Of a stretch of 64,000 bases of DNA, positions 27,553-35,998 are shown one piece after another; within the stretch, counting starts at the first letter, position 1; every line of letters starts with the position of its first letter. A program made the position numbers and the translations under genes. Source of the DNA: DAIDKA01 sp035487155 (GTDB lineage Bacteria > Pseudomonadota > Gammaproteobacteria > Steroidobacterales > Steroidobacteraceae); NCBI GenBank assembly GCA_035487155.1, contig DATHMK010000054.1, positions 132,016-196,015 on the forward strand, written 5' to 3'. The notes under the pieces are model-generated. The model ran no database searches and was not told where the DNA came from. It worked only from the letters and a program-made list of their open reading frames with translations.

Positions 27553-30500
27553 GTGGCGCCGATAGCGAATAACTCGAAGAAGCCGACAGGTTTGGAGTTT
27601 CTGGCCGGGGGTGGGGAGATGGGAGAGCGCATGCGGGCGCTCGACTGGTCACGGACCTCGCTTGGGCCTCCCGAACATTGGCCGCAATCACTGAAGACCA
27701 TCGTGCGGGTGATGCTCGACTCGCGCTATGCCATGTGGATGCTGTGGGGACCACAGCTCACCTTCTTCTGCAATGACGCCTACCTGCCCACGGTGGGTAT
27801 CAAGCGCGACTGGGTGCTGGGCGCGCGCTCCGACAAGGTCTGGGAGGAAATCTGGTCGGACATCGGGCCTCGCATCCGCAAGGTGCTCGATCAGGGCCAG
27901 GCCACCTGGGACGAAGGCCTGCTGCTGTTTCTCGAGCGCAGCGGATTTCGCGAAGAGACCTACCACACCTTTTCATACAGCCCGGTCTATGACGATGACA
28001 TCCGGATCGCCGGGATGCTGTGCGTGGTCACGGAGGTCACCGAACGCATCATCAGCGAGCGGCGATTGCGCGTACTGCGTGATCTGGCGGCGCGGGTCGC
28101 AGGGGTCGAGACCGTCCGCGAAACCTATGAAAGGCTGATGCGGGTCATTGGCGATGATCTGCTGGATGTGCCGTTTGCGCTGCTGTACCAGCTTGATGAG
28201 CAGGAGGGCAAGGCGCGACTGGCGGGACATTTTGGATCGGTGCCGGAAGCCTTGCGGCCGCCGCAATTGACCGCGCATGCGGAACTGCCCTGGCCCATCG
28301 GTATCGTGGATGAAAAGGAGGAGGCGCGGCTGGTCGATATTCCGTCCCAATTCGTGATTCCGGCGCCGTTCTGGCCCGAAGACCGCATTGTACGGGCCAT
28401 CGTGCTGCCGGTACTGGGCCATGGCTCCTCGCGCTGCGCAGCGATACTGGTGGCGGGTGTTTCCACGCGCCGCGCCCTGGATGATGGCTATCGGGGCTTC
28501 TTCGATCTGGTGGCCGGGCACTTCACCGCGGCAATCGCCGATGCCCAGGCCTATGAGGACGAACGGCGCCGCGCCGAGGCGCTTGCCGAAATCGATCGCG
28601 CCAAGACCCAGTTCTTCTCCAACGTCAGTCATGAGTTCCGCACGCCCCTGACCTTGATGCTGGGTCCGGTGGCCGAGGCGGCCAACAATCCGCAGGTACC
28701 CGATGCGCTGCGCTCCCAGCTGCAGCTGGCGCATCGCAATTCACTGCGGCTGCTCAAGCTGGTCAACAGCTTGCTGGATTTCTCCAGGATCGAAGCCGGG
28801 CGGGTGCAGTCATCCTTTGAACCGGTTGATATCGGTGCGCTGACCATAGATCTGGCGAGCGCCTTCAGGGCCGCAATCGAAGGCGCGGGACTTGAGTTTC
28901 GGGTGCAGTGCGAGGCCATGGCGCCGGTGTACGTGGACCGGGAAATGTGGGAGAAGATCGTCCTGAATCTGCTCTCCAATGCCTTCAAATTCACCTTCAG
29001 GGGATGCATAGCGGTGCGGCTGCGCGCCGCGCAGGGCCAGGCGGTGCTGGAGATCGAAGATACCGGAGTCGGAATCGCCGCCGAGGAGCTATCGCGGATT
29101 TTCGAGCGTTTCCACCGCATCGAGGGCAGTGCCGGGCGCACCCAGGAGGGATCCGGGATCGGCCTGGCGCTGGTACGGGAACTGGTCACACTCCACGGGG
29201 GTTCGGTCGAGGTCGACAGCCAGCTGCAGCGCGGTACGACTTTTCGGGTACGGCTTCCCTTCGGCAGCGCTCACCTGCCGGCCGAGCGCATCAGGACCGC
29301 ACAGGCAGCCACTGCCGTCGGCCCCAGGGCCGAGGTGTATGTTCAGGAGGCTCTGCGCTGGTTGCCGCAGGATGCCCCGGACACTTTTTTGCCGTTGGCG
29401 GCGCCGCTGGAACTTTCGACACCGGCACAGCAGGACCGCAAACCCTCGGCGCGCATCCTGCTCGCGGATGACAACACCGACATGCGCCTGTACGTGGGCG
29501 AGCTGCTCTCCCGTGACTATATGGTGGAAGCCGTCGCCGATGGCGAAGCGGCTTTGGCAGCCCTGCGGCGCGAACCTGCGGACCTGGTGATCTCCGATGT
29601 GATGATGCCGCGTCTGGATGGCTTCGGGCTGCTCAAGGCGGTGCGTGGCGACCCGTTCCTGCATGCGACCCCATTCGTGCTGCTCTCGGCCCGTGCCGGT
29701 GAGGCGGCGCGGGTCGAAGGGCTGGATGCGCACGCCGATGACTACCTGGTCAAGCCGTTCTTCGCTCGCGAGTTGCTGTCGCGCGTCGATTCGCTTCTGA
29801 CCATGTCACGGATACGGCGCGCCGGGGAGGAGCGGCTGCTGGCCTACATGGACAGCCTGACCGACGGGTTTTACGTCCTGGATCCGGCCATGCGCTTTTC
29901 CTTTGTGAATTCCACCATTGCGACGCGCATGGGCAGGAGCCGCGAGCAGCTTCTGGGCATGCGCATCTGGGATGCCGTTCCCGAGGCGGTCGGCAGCGAA
30001 AGCCATGTGCAGTTGAGTCGTGCCATGCACAAGCGCAGTACGGTCGAATACGAGCTGTATTTTGCGCCCTGGGAGCGCTGGTACCGCAACAAGGCCTATC
30101 CCACCCCGGACGGGGGCATCGCGGTCTATAGCAAGGATATTACCGAGGAGCGACGTGTCGAGAAGCTGATAGAGCAGCAGAACGTGGAACTGCGCGAAGC
30201 GGACCAGCAGAAGGACGAGTTTTTGGCGATGCTGGCGCATGAACTGAGAAATCCGCTGGCCTCGATCGGCAATGCAGGGGAGATTCTCACGCGTCTGACC
30301 CATGCCGGACCCGACACTGAGATGCCGCTGATGCTTCTGAAGCGCCAGACCCGACAGCTCACACGTCTGGTCGATGATCTGCTGGATATCTCGCGCATCG
30401 CCCGCGGGCGCATTACCCTTGACCAGCGCCCGCTGGAACTGGGCGCCGTCATCGACCAGGCCATCGAAAGCGTGCAGCCCATCATGCAGGAGAAATCCCA

Positions 30501-31308
30501 TCGCGTGATCACGGTCAAGCATCACATTCCGCTGTATGTCCGCGGTGATCTGTCACGCCTGGTGCAGTCGTTCTCGAACCTGCTGCACAATGCGGCCAAA
30601 TACACCGATGCCGGCGGTGAGATACGTCTGGCGATGTTCGATGTGGATGATGATGTGCTGGTGGAAGTGCGCGACAATGGCGTGGGAATCACCGCTGACC
30701 TGCTGCCGCATGTATTCGATCTGTTCGTCCAGAGCGAGCGCACCCTGGATCGTTCCCAGGGAGGCCTGGGCATCGGACTATCGGTGGTCAAGCGCCTGAT
30801 CGGCATGCACGGTGGCTCCGTCACCGTGGCCAGTTCCGGCCCCGGCCAGGGTGCGACCTTCGCCGTCCGCCTGCCACGCATCGCAGCACCGGTGGTGGAC
30901 CCGCCAGTTGCGCGGCAGGTACTTCCGATCCGACGGCGCATTCTGGTCGTGGATGACAACGTCGATGCGGCCGACTCATTGGTCATGCTGCTGCAGCTTG
31001 ACGGACATGAGGTGGAGGCGGCCTATGGCGGCGCGGCGGCCATCGAGGCTGTCCAGCGCTGGCGGCCGCAAATGGTGTTCCTGGATATCGGTCTGCCGGA
31101 GATGGATGGGTATGAGGTGGCGCGCCGGCTTCGCAAGCAGGATTGTGCGACACCGCTGCGGCTGATCGCGCTGACCGGTTATGGGCAGCAGGAAGATGTC
31201 GAACGCTCCTACGCCGCCGGCTTCAACGACCATCTGGTCAAGCCGGTGTCGGCGGAGGCTCTGGAGGCCATTCTGGCATCCGACCCGGCTGAGGCGGGGC
31301 CGGCCTGA
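27553..31308 (+). CDS. Hybrid histidine kinase with two kinase cores and two receiver domains
   Basis: A 1251-residue cytoplasmic sensor, no membrane helix. Order: N-terminal PAS-like domain (WSRTSLGPPEHWPQSL ... TEVTERI), GAF-like region (about 180-340), HisKA with H360 (FSNVSHEFRTPL), HATPase, receiver with D682 (ISDVMMPRLDG), PAS (about 755-870), second HisKA with H896 (MLAHELRNPLAS), second HATPase (RDNGVGI ... GGLGIGLSVV) and final receiver with D1178 (FLDIGLPEMDG). The GTG start at 27553 follows GGGGGA and precedes the usual FLAGGGEMG opening. It lacks a DNA-binding output, so a separate phosphotransfer protein is expected; none is nearby. It is divergent from the quinoprotein gene. Confidence 0.94.
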   Translation: MAPIANNSKKPTGLEFLAGGGEMGERMRALDWSRTSLGPPEHWPQSLKTIVRVMLDSRYAMWMLWGPQLTFFCNDAYLPTVGIKRDWVLGARSDKVWEEIWSDIGPRIRKVLDQGQATWDEGLLLFLERSGFREETYHTFSYSPVYDDDIRIAGMLCVVTEVTERIISERRLRVLRDLAARVAGVETVRETYERLMRVIGDDLLDVPFALLYQLDEQEGKARLAGHFGSVPEALRPPQLTAHAELPWPIGIVDEKEEARLVDIPSQFVIPAPFWPEDRIVRAIVLPVLGHGSSRCAAILVAGVSTRRALDDGYRGFFDLVAGHFTAAIADAQAYEDERRRAEALAEIDRAKTQFFSNVSHEFRTPLTLMLGPVAEAANNPQVPDALRSQLQLAHRNSLRLLKLVNSLLDFSRIEAGRVQSSFEPVDIGALTIDLASAFRAAIEGAGLEFRVQCEAMAPVYVDREMWEKIVLNLLSNAFKFTFRGCIAVRLRAAQGQAVLEIEDTGVGIAAEELSRIFERFHRIEGSAGRTQEGSGIGLALVRELVTLHGGSVEVDSQLQRGTTFRVRLPFGSAHLPAERIRTAQAATAVGPRAEVYVQEALRWLPQDAPDTFLPLAAPLELSTPAQQDRKPSARILLADDNTDMRLYVGELLSRDYMVEAVADGEAALAALRREPADLVISDVMMPRLDGFGLLKAVRGDPFLHATPFVLLSARAGEAARVEGLDAHADDYLVKPFFARELLSRVDSLLTMSRIRRAGEERLLAYMDSLTDGFYVLDPAMRFSFVNSTIATRMGRSREQLLGMRIWDAVPEAVGSESHVQLSRAMHKRSTVEYELYFAPWERWYRNKAYPTPDGGIAVYSKDITEERRVEKLIEQQNVELREADQQKDEFLAMLAHELRNPLASIGNAGEILTRLTHAGPDTEMPLMLLKRQTRQLTRLVDDLLDISRIARGRITLDQRPLELGAVIDQAIESVQPIMQEKSHRVITVKHHIPLYVRGDLSRLVQSFSNLLHNAAKYTDAGGEIRLAMFDVDDDVLVEVRDNGVGITADLLPHVFDLFVQSERTLDRSQGGLGIGLSVVKRLIGMHGGSVTVASSGPGQGATFAVRLPRIAAPVVDPPVARQVLPIRRRILVVDDNVDAADSLVMLLQLDGHEVEAAYGGAAAIEAVQRWRPQMVFLDIGLPEMDGYEVARRLRKQDCATPLRLIALTGYGQQEDVERSYAAGFNDHLVKPVSAEALEAILASDPAEAGPA

Positions 31309-31323
31309 GCGGCGCGGCGCTGT

Positions 31324-31743
31324 TCAGAACATGGTATTGGAATGCGGCATGCGGTCCGGGATGGGTTGGATGACATCCCAGTGCTCGACGATCTTGCCAT
31401 CCTCGAGGCGGAAAATGTCGACGCCGGCCTCCCCGTTCTGGGTGGGACCATTGAAGGAGCGCACATGGACCGCCACCAGGTCGCCTTCGATGAAGACGCG
31501 ACGGATCTCTACGCGGAAGTCCGGATAGCTCTTCTCCAGACGGGTAAAGAACTCGCGAAACCCCTCGGGCCCATCGCTGGCGGCCGGATTGTGCTGGACA
31601 TAGCGGGGGCCCAGATGTCGGAAGGCGGCGTCGTAGTCGCGGCGATTGACGCCGTTCTCGTAGAAGTCCAGCACCACGTCGCGGTTGCGCCGCTCCTGTT
31701 CGGTGTAGGCCGATTCGGGGCTGACACACAGATGGCTTGGCAT
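31324..31743 (-). CDS. NTF2/SnoaL-like protein
   Basis: A 139-residue single-domain protein (RNRDVVLDFYENGVNRRDYDAAFRHLGPRYVQHNP ... VDIFRLEDGKIVEHWDVIQPIPDRMPHSNTMF). The fold makes a small-molecule cavity used by isomerases, cyclases and dehydratases; the catalytic group here is unknown. It shares the EHWDV...NTMF ending with the genes at 31770 and 3930. It heads toward the hybrid kinase tail to tail and is last in a minus-strand run from 35057. Confidence 0.88.
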   Translation of the reverse strand: MPSHLCVSPESAYTEQERRNRDVVLDFYENGVNRRDYDAAFRHLGPRYVQHNPAASDGPEGFREFFTRLEKSYPDFRVEIRRVFIEGDLVAVHVRSFNGPTQNGEAGVDIFRLEDGKIVEHWDVIQPIPDRMPHSNTMF

Positions 31744-31769
31744 GGCGTTAGCTCCTGGCGGCGCGCCCC

Positions 31770-32162
31770 TCAGAACATGGTATTGGTATTGCGGGCCGTC
31801 TCCGGGACGTCCTGCAGGACGTCCCAGTGTTCAACGACCTTGCCGTTCTCCAGACGGAAAATGTCCACCACCGCCTTGGTACCGGGGCTGTTGGCGCCGC
31901 GGTTGTGCATCAGGACGTAGTCGCCGTCGGCGATCATGCGCACGAAGTCGACTTTGAGGTTGGGGAAGGCGGTTTTCGCCACTTCAATGAATTCCGCCAG
32001 ACCCTCCGGTCCATCCGCCCCATAAGTGCTGTGCTGGCGATAGTACGGACCGATATAGGCGCGAGCGGCAGCGAAGTCCTTGCGGTTGATCGCGAGCTCA
32101 TAGTATTCGGCAATCAACTGTTTGTTGCGCTGCGCCTGCTGTGCCCGCGACTCCTCCGCCAT
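31770..32162 (-). CDS. NTF2/SnoaL-like protein
   Basis: A 130-residue paralogue of the previous gene: RNKQLIAEYYELAINRKDFAAARAYIGPYYRQHSTYGADG ... VDIFRLENGKVVEHWDVLQDVPETARNTNTMF. Like it, no export signal. The adjacent position and shared ending argue for a local duplication. In this setting it may act on a metabolite made from the compound handled by the exported enzymes nearby. It follows the secreted 119-residue protein by 3 bases. Confidence 0.88.
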   Translation of the reverse strand: MAEESRAQQAQRNKQLIAEYYELAINRKDFAAARAYIGPYYRQHSTYGADGPEGLAEFIEVAKTAFPNLKVDFVRMIADGDYVLMHNRGANSPGTKAVVDIFRLENGKVVEHWDVLQDVPETARNTNTMF

Positions 32163-32165
32163 GGC

Positions 32166-32525
32166 TCAGGACGCTTTCTTGACGGAATAGTCGAAGGGCA
32201 TGCCCATGAATTCCGTATGCAGCTTGATCTCGCCGCCGGACACCACGCCGGTGTAGCTGAATGTCATGGCGGTGCCTTGCATATCGAATGAGAGGTCGAA
32301 GCTGATCTTGTCGCCATTGATCTTGCCGTTCTTGATCATGACCGCGCTGCCATCCGGACCGGTGGAAGTCCCGGTCAGCGTGGCGCCGTCGGTTTTGAAC
32401 ACGTATTCGACCGGGAAGGCACCCTGGTCAGTAGTGATCGAACCACTCCACTTGCCATCCAGATCGCCAGCGAAGGCCACGGCGCTGGCCAGCAGGAAAG
32501 CCAAAGCAAGGGCAAGCGTTCTCAT
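32166..32525 (-). CDS. Small secreted beta-rich protein
   Basis: A 119-residue protein with a clear signal peptide (MRTLALALAFLLASAVAFA, cut before GDLDGKW). The mature part alternates strands (GKWSGSITTDQGAFPVEYVFKTDGATLTGTSTGPDG ... ISFDLSFDMQGTAMTFSYTGVV) and looks like a short lipocalin-like barrel. Such small proteins appear beside many secreted enzymes with no known role. It sits between the quinoprotein at 32564 and the NTF2-like genes. Confidence 0.8.
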   Translation of the reverse strand: MRTLALALAFLLASAVAFAGDLDGKWSGSITTDQGAFPVEYVFKTDGATLTGTSTGPDGSAVMIKNGKINGDKISFDLSFDMQGTAMTFSYTGVVSGGEIKLHTEFMGMPFDYSVKKAS

Positions 32526-32563
32526 TGAAGTCTCCAGAAGCTGTTGGGGAAAACGGGTAGGGG

Positions 32564-34648
32564 CTAGGGCATCTCAAATACAGTAAGTGTCACGCCGGCG
32601 GCGGATGCGGCGACCTCGGGAACGAAGGCGCGGCTGGCGGCTCCCATCGGGCTGCCGCTGCCGGCGATCACGGCAATGTACTGCCGGCCGTTGACGGAGT
32701 AGGTCACCGGAAAGGACTCGCCCGCGGCGTTCAGGCGCGTGCGCCACAGGATGGTTCCATTGGCTTGATCATAGGCGTAGAAGTTGCGGTCCACATCCGC
32801 GACAAACAGTAGACCTCCGGCAGTGGCCAATACGGCGCTGGCAAGGGGCATGCGCTGACGATGGGTCCAGAGTATCTCATGAGTTTTCAAGTTCAGGGCC
32901 ACGAGACGCCCGAAATTGCCGTCGTGGTCGGATGGGGTACGCGCGCTGAAGTGGATGTCGATTCCGCCCTTGGCCGTTTGGGCGGCGCTGCTGGGCGTAT
33001 AGGTGAAGTCGGCACAGTTCTCGAGAATGGGAACGTAAAGCACACCCGAATCCGGGTTGATGGCGGTGGCTTGCCAGTTGCGGGCCCCGATGCTGTTCGG
33101 GCAGATGATCTTGGTCTTGCCGGCTTCGGGTTGGACGGCAGGATTGATGGTCTTCTCGCCGGACCGCGGATCCACCCCGCTGACGACATTCTGTACGCCC
33201 AGATCTTTGGCAAAGACAAAAGCGCCGGTCCTGGCGTCCAGGACATCAAAGAGGGCCGTCTTGCCGCCGGTAACAATCACCTCGCGGGGTTGGCCATTGA
33301 CCGGAAGCGTAAGGAGTGACTGCTCGAACACCCAGTCAAGATCCCAGATATCGCGCTTCTGGTGCTGGTAGTACCAGGCCAGGGAACCGCTTTGCGGGTG
33401 CAGTGCAACGGAGGAATCGGTATACAGCCCGTCATTGGCGCTGAGCCCCGTGGCGCCGGGACGCGGCTGCAGCAGCGTGGCGGTGTCATAGGTATTGCCG
33501 ATGCCGAAATAGACCAGATCCAGCTGCGGATCATAGCTTCCGCCCATCCACACGCCGCCCCCGAAGCGTTCCTCCACGGGTGCCCCATTCCAGCTGTCGC
33601 CGCCGGGTTGACCGGGGCGGGCAACGGTGTGGAACCGCCACTGCTCCTTGCCGGTCTTGGCGTCCAGGCCGACGATGAAGCAACCTCCCGCATAGGCGAT
33701 ACCGGTGCTCACGCCGACGATGACCGTACCTTTGACGACCATGGGAGCGCTGTTCAAGCCCAGTCCGCCGCCGGCTGCGCCGGCGGGCACCACTTCCTGA
33801 TCCCACACCAGATGACCGGTGCGGATATCGAGTGCGACGACATGGGCGTCGGCGCTGATCGCGAACAGCAGATCCCCGTAGATGGCCAGCGACTTCCCGT
33901 GCGAGGCGCCAAAGCCGGCCCCTGCGGGAATGGATCGCTGGTACTGCCACAGCAGATCCCCTGAAGCCGCATCCAGAGCCTGAACCGCGCCGCCGCTGGC
34001 AACGAACAGCACGCCATCATGGATCAGGGGGGTGAGCTCATTGGAGCTTTGCGGCAGACTCCAGCTCCACGCCATGCGCAGATTCCTGATGTTGGAGCGA
34101 TCGATCTGGTGCAGCGGGCTGTACCCCAACGCGTCGTAGGTACGCCGCCACATCACCCAGTCCCCAGGCGCCGGGTGTTGCAGGGTGGCATCGGTTATCG
34201 TGGACATCGAGTCGAGCACGTTCTTGCGCGTCTTGAGCGCCGCCAGGTACTGCGGATCGTCGGCGCGGCGCTGCATGGGGCCCATCATTCCTCCGGCCTG
34301 TCGTTCCGAATTGGCACCTGAGGCGGCGTTGACCGCGGTGATGTAGGCCTCGATGTCGGCATAGGTATCGGCGGGGATGGATCCCAGCTTTCCCGGCGGC
34401 ATGGTGGTGCGTAGCTTCTCGGTGAAGGCCGCACGCGGCTGGTCGCGCCACTGCGCGGCGAACGTGGCGCCCTTGAGCGCCGGGCCGAACTGCGTGCCAT
34501 CCAGGGTTGCCCCATGACAGTTGGCGCACGCCTTGGCGTAGGCATCCTGGCCGCGCGGAGCCTGGCTCCAGGCAACGGCACTGCAGCACAGGGCCGGCAG
34601 AATCAGCCGCAGGCTCCGCCACGCCGCGCGGCGCTTCGAACTGCTCAC
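32564..34648 (-). CDS. PQQ-type beta-propeller dehydrogenase with N-terminal cytochrome c
   Basis: A 694-residue exported protein starting at GTG 34648, four bases after the DUF6152 stop; the longer frame upstream lies inside that gene. The signal peptide is followed by a heme site CANCHG at 41-46, so the cytochrome is N-terminal, the reverse of the other two quinoproteins here. The propeller has ALDIRTGHLVWDQE and GLDAKTGKEQWRFHT repeats and an active-site-like RDIWDLDW. The vicinal cysteine pair is absent. It probably oxidises an exported substrate and passes electrons to its heme; the substrate is unknown. Confidence 0.88.
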   Translation of the reverse strand: MSSSKRRAAWRSLRLILPALCCSAVAWSQAPRGQDAYAKACANCHGATLDGTQFGPALKGATFAAQWRDQPRAAFTEKLRTTMPPGKLGSIPADTYADIEAYITAVNAASGANSERQAGGMMGPMQRRADDPQYLAALKTRKNVLDSMSTITDATLQHPAPGDWVMWRRTYDALGYSPLHQIDRSNIRNLRMAWSWSLPQSSNELTPLIHDGVLFVASGGAVQALDAASGDLLWQYQRSIPAGAGFGASHGKSLAIYGDLLFAISADAHVVALDIRTGHLVWDQEVVPAGAAGGGLGLNSAPMVVKGTVIVGVSTGIAYAGGCFIVGLDAKTGKEQWRFHTVARPGQPGGDSWNGAPVEERFGGGVWMGGSYDPQLDLVYFGIGNTYDTATLLQPRPGATGLSANDGLYTDSSVALHPQSGSLAWYYQHQKRDIWDLDWVFEQSLLTLPVNGQPREVIVTGGKTALFDVLDARTGAFVFAKDLGVQNVVSGVDPRSGEKTINPAVQPEAGKTKIICPNSIGARNWQATAINPDSGVLYVPILENCADFTYTPSSAAQTAKGGIDIHFSARTPSDHDGNFGRLVALNLKTHEILWTHRQRMPLASAVLATAGGLLFVADVDRNFYAYDQANGTILWRTRLNAAGESFPVTYSVNGRQYIAVIAGSGSPMGAASRAFVPEVAASAAGVTLTVFEMP

Positions 34649-34652
34649 GGGA

Positions 34653-35057
34653 CTACTTGGACTCTTGCTGCTGGTAGGAGGAAGCCGCATCCAGCGAACG
34701 ACCATCCGGGAAGGTGACATCGCGTGCGCTGGCGCGCAGCGCGCCATCACGCGCCTGGTAGGCACTGACGACGACCTTGACGCCGGGCTGAACGGAGTTC
34801 TTGGTCCAGCCGCGACGCAGCAGCAGGCTCGGGGCGCCGCCCTCGATCTTCCAGTGATCGATGCCGCCGTCGGCCTTCTTCACATCCATGTAGATCCAGG
34901 AGTGCGGGTTCACCCAGGCGAACTGCACCACGGTGCCTTCCAGGTGCACCACCTTGCTGGAATCGAACTCGGCCGCGAAGGAGTGATGGGCCAGTGCGGC
35001 TGGCGGCAGCGCGGCCGCGACGGCGACTGCCGCAAGAATCGTGGTGTGTCTCAACAT
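34653..35057 (-). CDS. DUF6152 family exported protein
   Basis: A 134-residue protein with a signal peptide ending ALPPAALA, then HHSFAAEFD. A cut at the ALA site would leave His24-His25 as the first two residues. A third His lies in NPHS (H52). The mature part is beta-rich (VVHLEGTVVQFAWVNPHSWIYMDVKKADG ... WTKNSVQPGVKVVVSAYQARDGALRASARDVTFPDG), possibly an OB-like barrel. Function is unknown. It lies directly upstream of the quinoprotein; a second copy is at 52887-53351 next to another member of the secreted family below. Confidence 0.88.
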   Translation of the reverse strand: MLRHTTILAAVAVAAALPPAALAHHSFAAEFDSSKVVHLEGTVVQFAWVNPHSWIYMDVKKADGGIDHWKIEGGAPSLLLRRGWTKNSVQPGVKVVVSAYQARDGALRASARDVTFPDGRSLDAASSYQQQESK

Positions 35058-35085
35058 TTATGTTCTCCCGGTCCTTTAGACGGAG

Positions 35086-35874
35086 CTAGTGCGTGGCCGG
35101 CAGCTCCAGATCCTTGTAGAGCAGTTCCTCGGCAAAGGGTATGCATTTGAACTCGAGCAATTCGGCGTTTTCCTCGACGTGCCGGTACAAGGGCATGCGG
35201 ATGGTCCAGGGGGCACTGTAGGTCTGGGGGTCCTCAAGAGTCGCCTCGTACAGCAGCACGTTTGCGTTCTGCAGCCTGAAGCGCTCGGTGACCTTGAGCG
35301 CGGGACTGAAGAAATTTCCGGCCCGGTCCAGGTGCGCGCGGCCGTTGAAGCCGCTCGTTTGCACCACCAGGGTGTTGCCTTCCCAGCGGCCTTCGGAGCG
35401 GCCCATCCAGCTGTCGACCGGCGGTTCCTCGTGCTTGCCCATGTGAATGGTGCGATTCGATGTGGCGTAGCTGTAGACCATCAGCAGGTCGTGATTGCCC
35501 TGGATGATCTGGAAAGGGTAGGGCATGTAGGTGGCCCGCGGAATACCGGGCAGGTAACAGAACGTCTCCGGATCGGACTTCGGCCACTGGGCGCGCATCT
35601 GATCGCGCATTTTCAGGGCCTCGGGCAGATAAGGGATCTGCCCGCCGACAATCACGCTCTTGCCGGCCGGTATGGCGAACAGGGCCCCGGTTGACCACAG
35701 AGCGTCAAGCTTCGCGGCCGAGTGCGCCTCCAGGTTCCAGTTCGCCGAATTCATCGCCTGCCAGATGCCGTTGAGGTTCGGCTTGCCCGCAAGCCGCGCG
35801 ACATCCGCCGGCACCGCCGCAGTGGCCGTCGTTGCCAGAAGCGTCAACAGGAGCAGGAATGGACGCATCTTCAT
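35086..35874 (-). CDS. Secreted protein of unknown function (GxWEGNTLV family)
   Basis: A 262-residue protein with a signal peptide (LLLLTLLATTATAA). It shares blocks with the products at 35999 and 52003: an opening PNLNGIW, a Cys followed by GIPR (FCYLPGIPRATYMPYPFQIIQ), GRWEGNTLVVQTSGFN, a TERF line and a late Cys in LEFKCIP. This copy has diverged at the end. No catalytic signature is recognised; two shared cysteines could form a disulfide. AAGG precedes its ATG. It is divergent from its relative at 35999 across a promoter with paired palindromes. Confidence 0.75.
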   Translation of the reverse strand: MKMRPFLLLLTLLATTATAAVPADVARLAGKPNLNGIWQAMNSANWNLEAHSAAKLDALWSTGALFAIPAGKSVIVGGQIPYLPEALKMRDQMRAQWPKSDPETFCYLPGIPRATYMPYPFQIIQGNHDLLMVYSYATSNRTIHMGKHEEPPVDSWMGRSEGRWEGNTLVVQTSGFNGRAHLDRAGNFFSPALKVTERFRLQNANVLLYEATLEDPQTYSAPWTIRMPLYRHVEENAELLEFKCIPFAEELLYKDLELPATH

Positions 35875-35894
35875 GTCACGACCTTAGGCTGTTG

Positions 35895-35946
35895 CCTTGT
35901 CAAGCCTTATGCATGTCAGCGCAATATAATACATGTCTTGACAAGG
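35895..35946. promoter_or_regulatory. Paired palindromes in a divergent promoter
   Basis: CCTTGTCAAG (35895-35904) and CTTGACAAGG (35937-35946) are exact reverse complements, 42 bases apart, and each holds a near-palindrome CTTGWCAAG. A TATAAT box lies between them at 35925-35930. The region drives the genes at 35086 (minus) and 35999 (plus). The MarR-family regulator at 39583 is the obvious candidate to bind. Confidence 0.65.
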
Positions 35947-35998
35947 ATATCAATGAAAGCGCAGGCTGCTGCGCCAGGCCCTGGCCTTCGGAGCAGAT

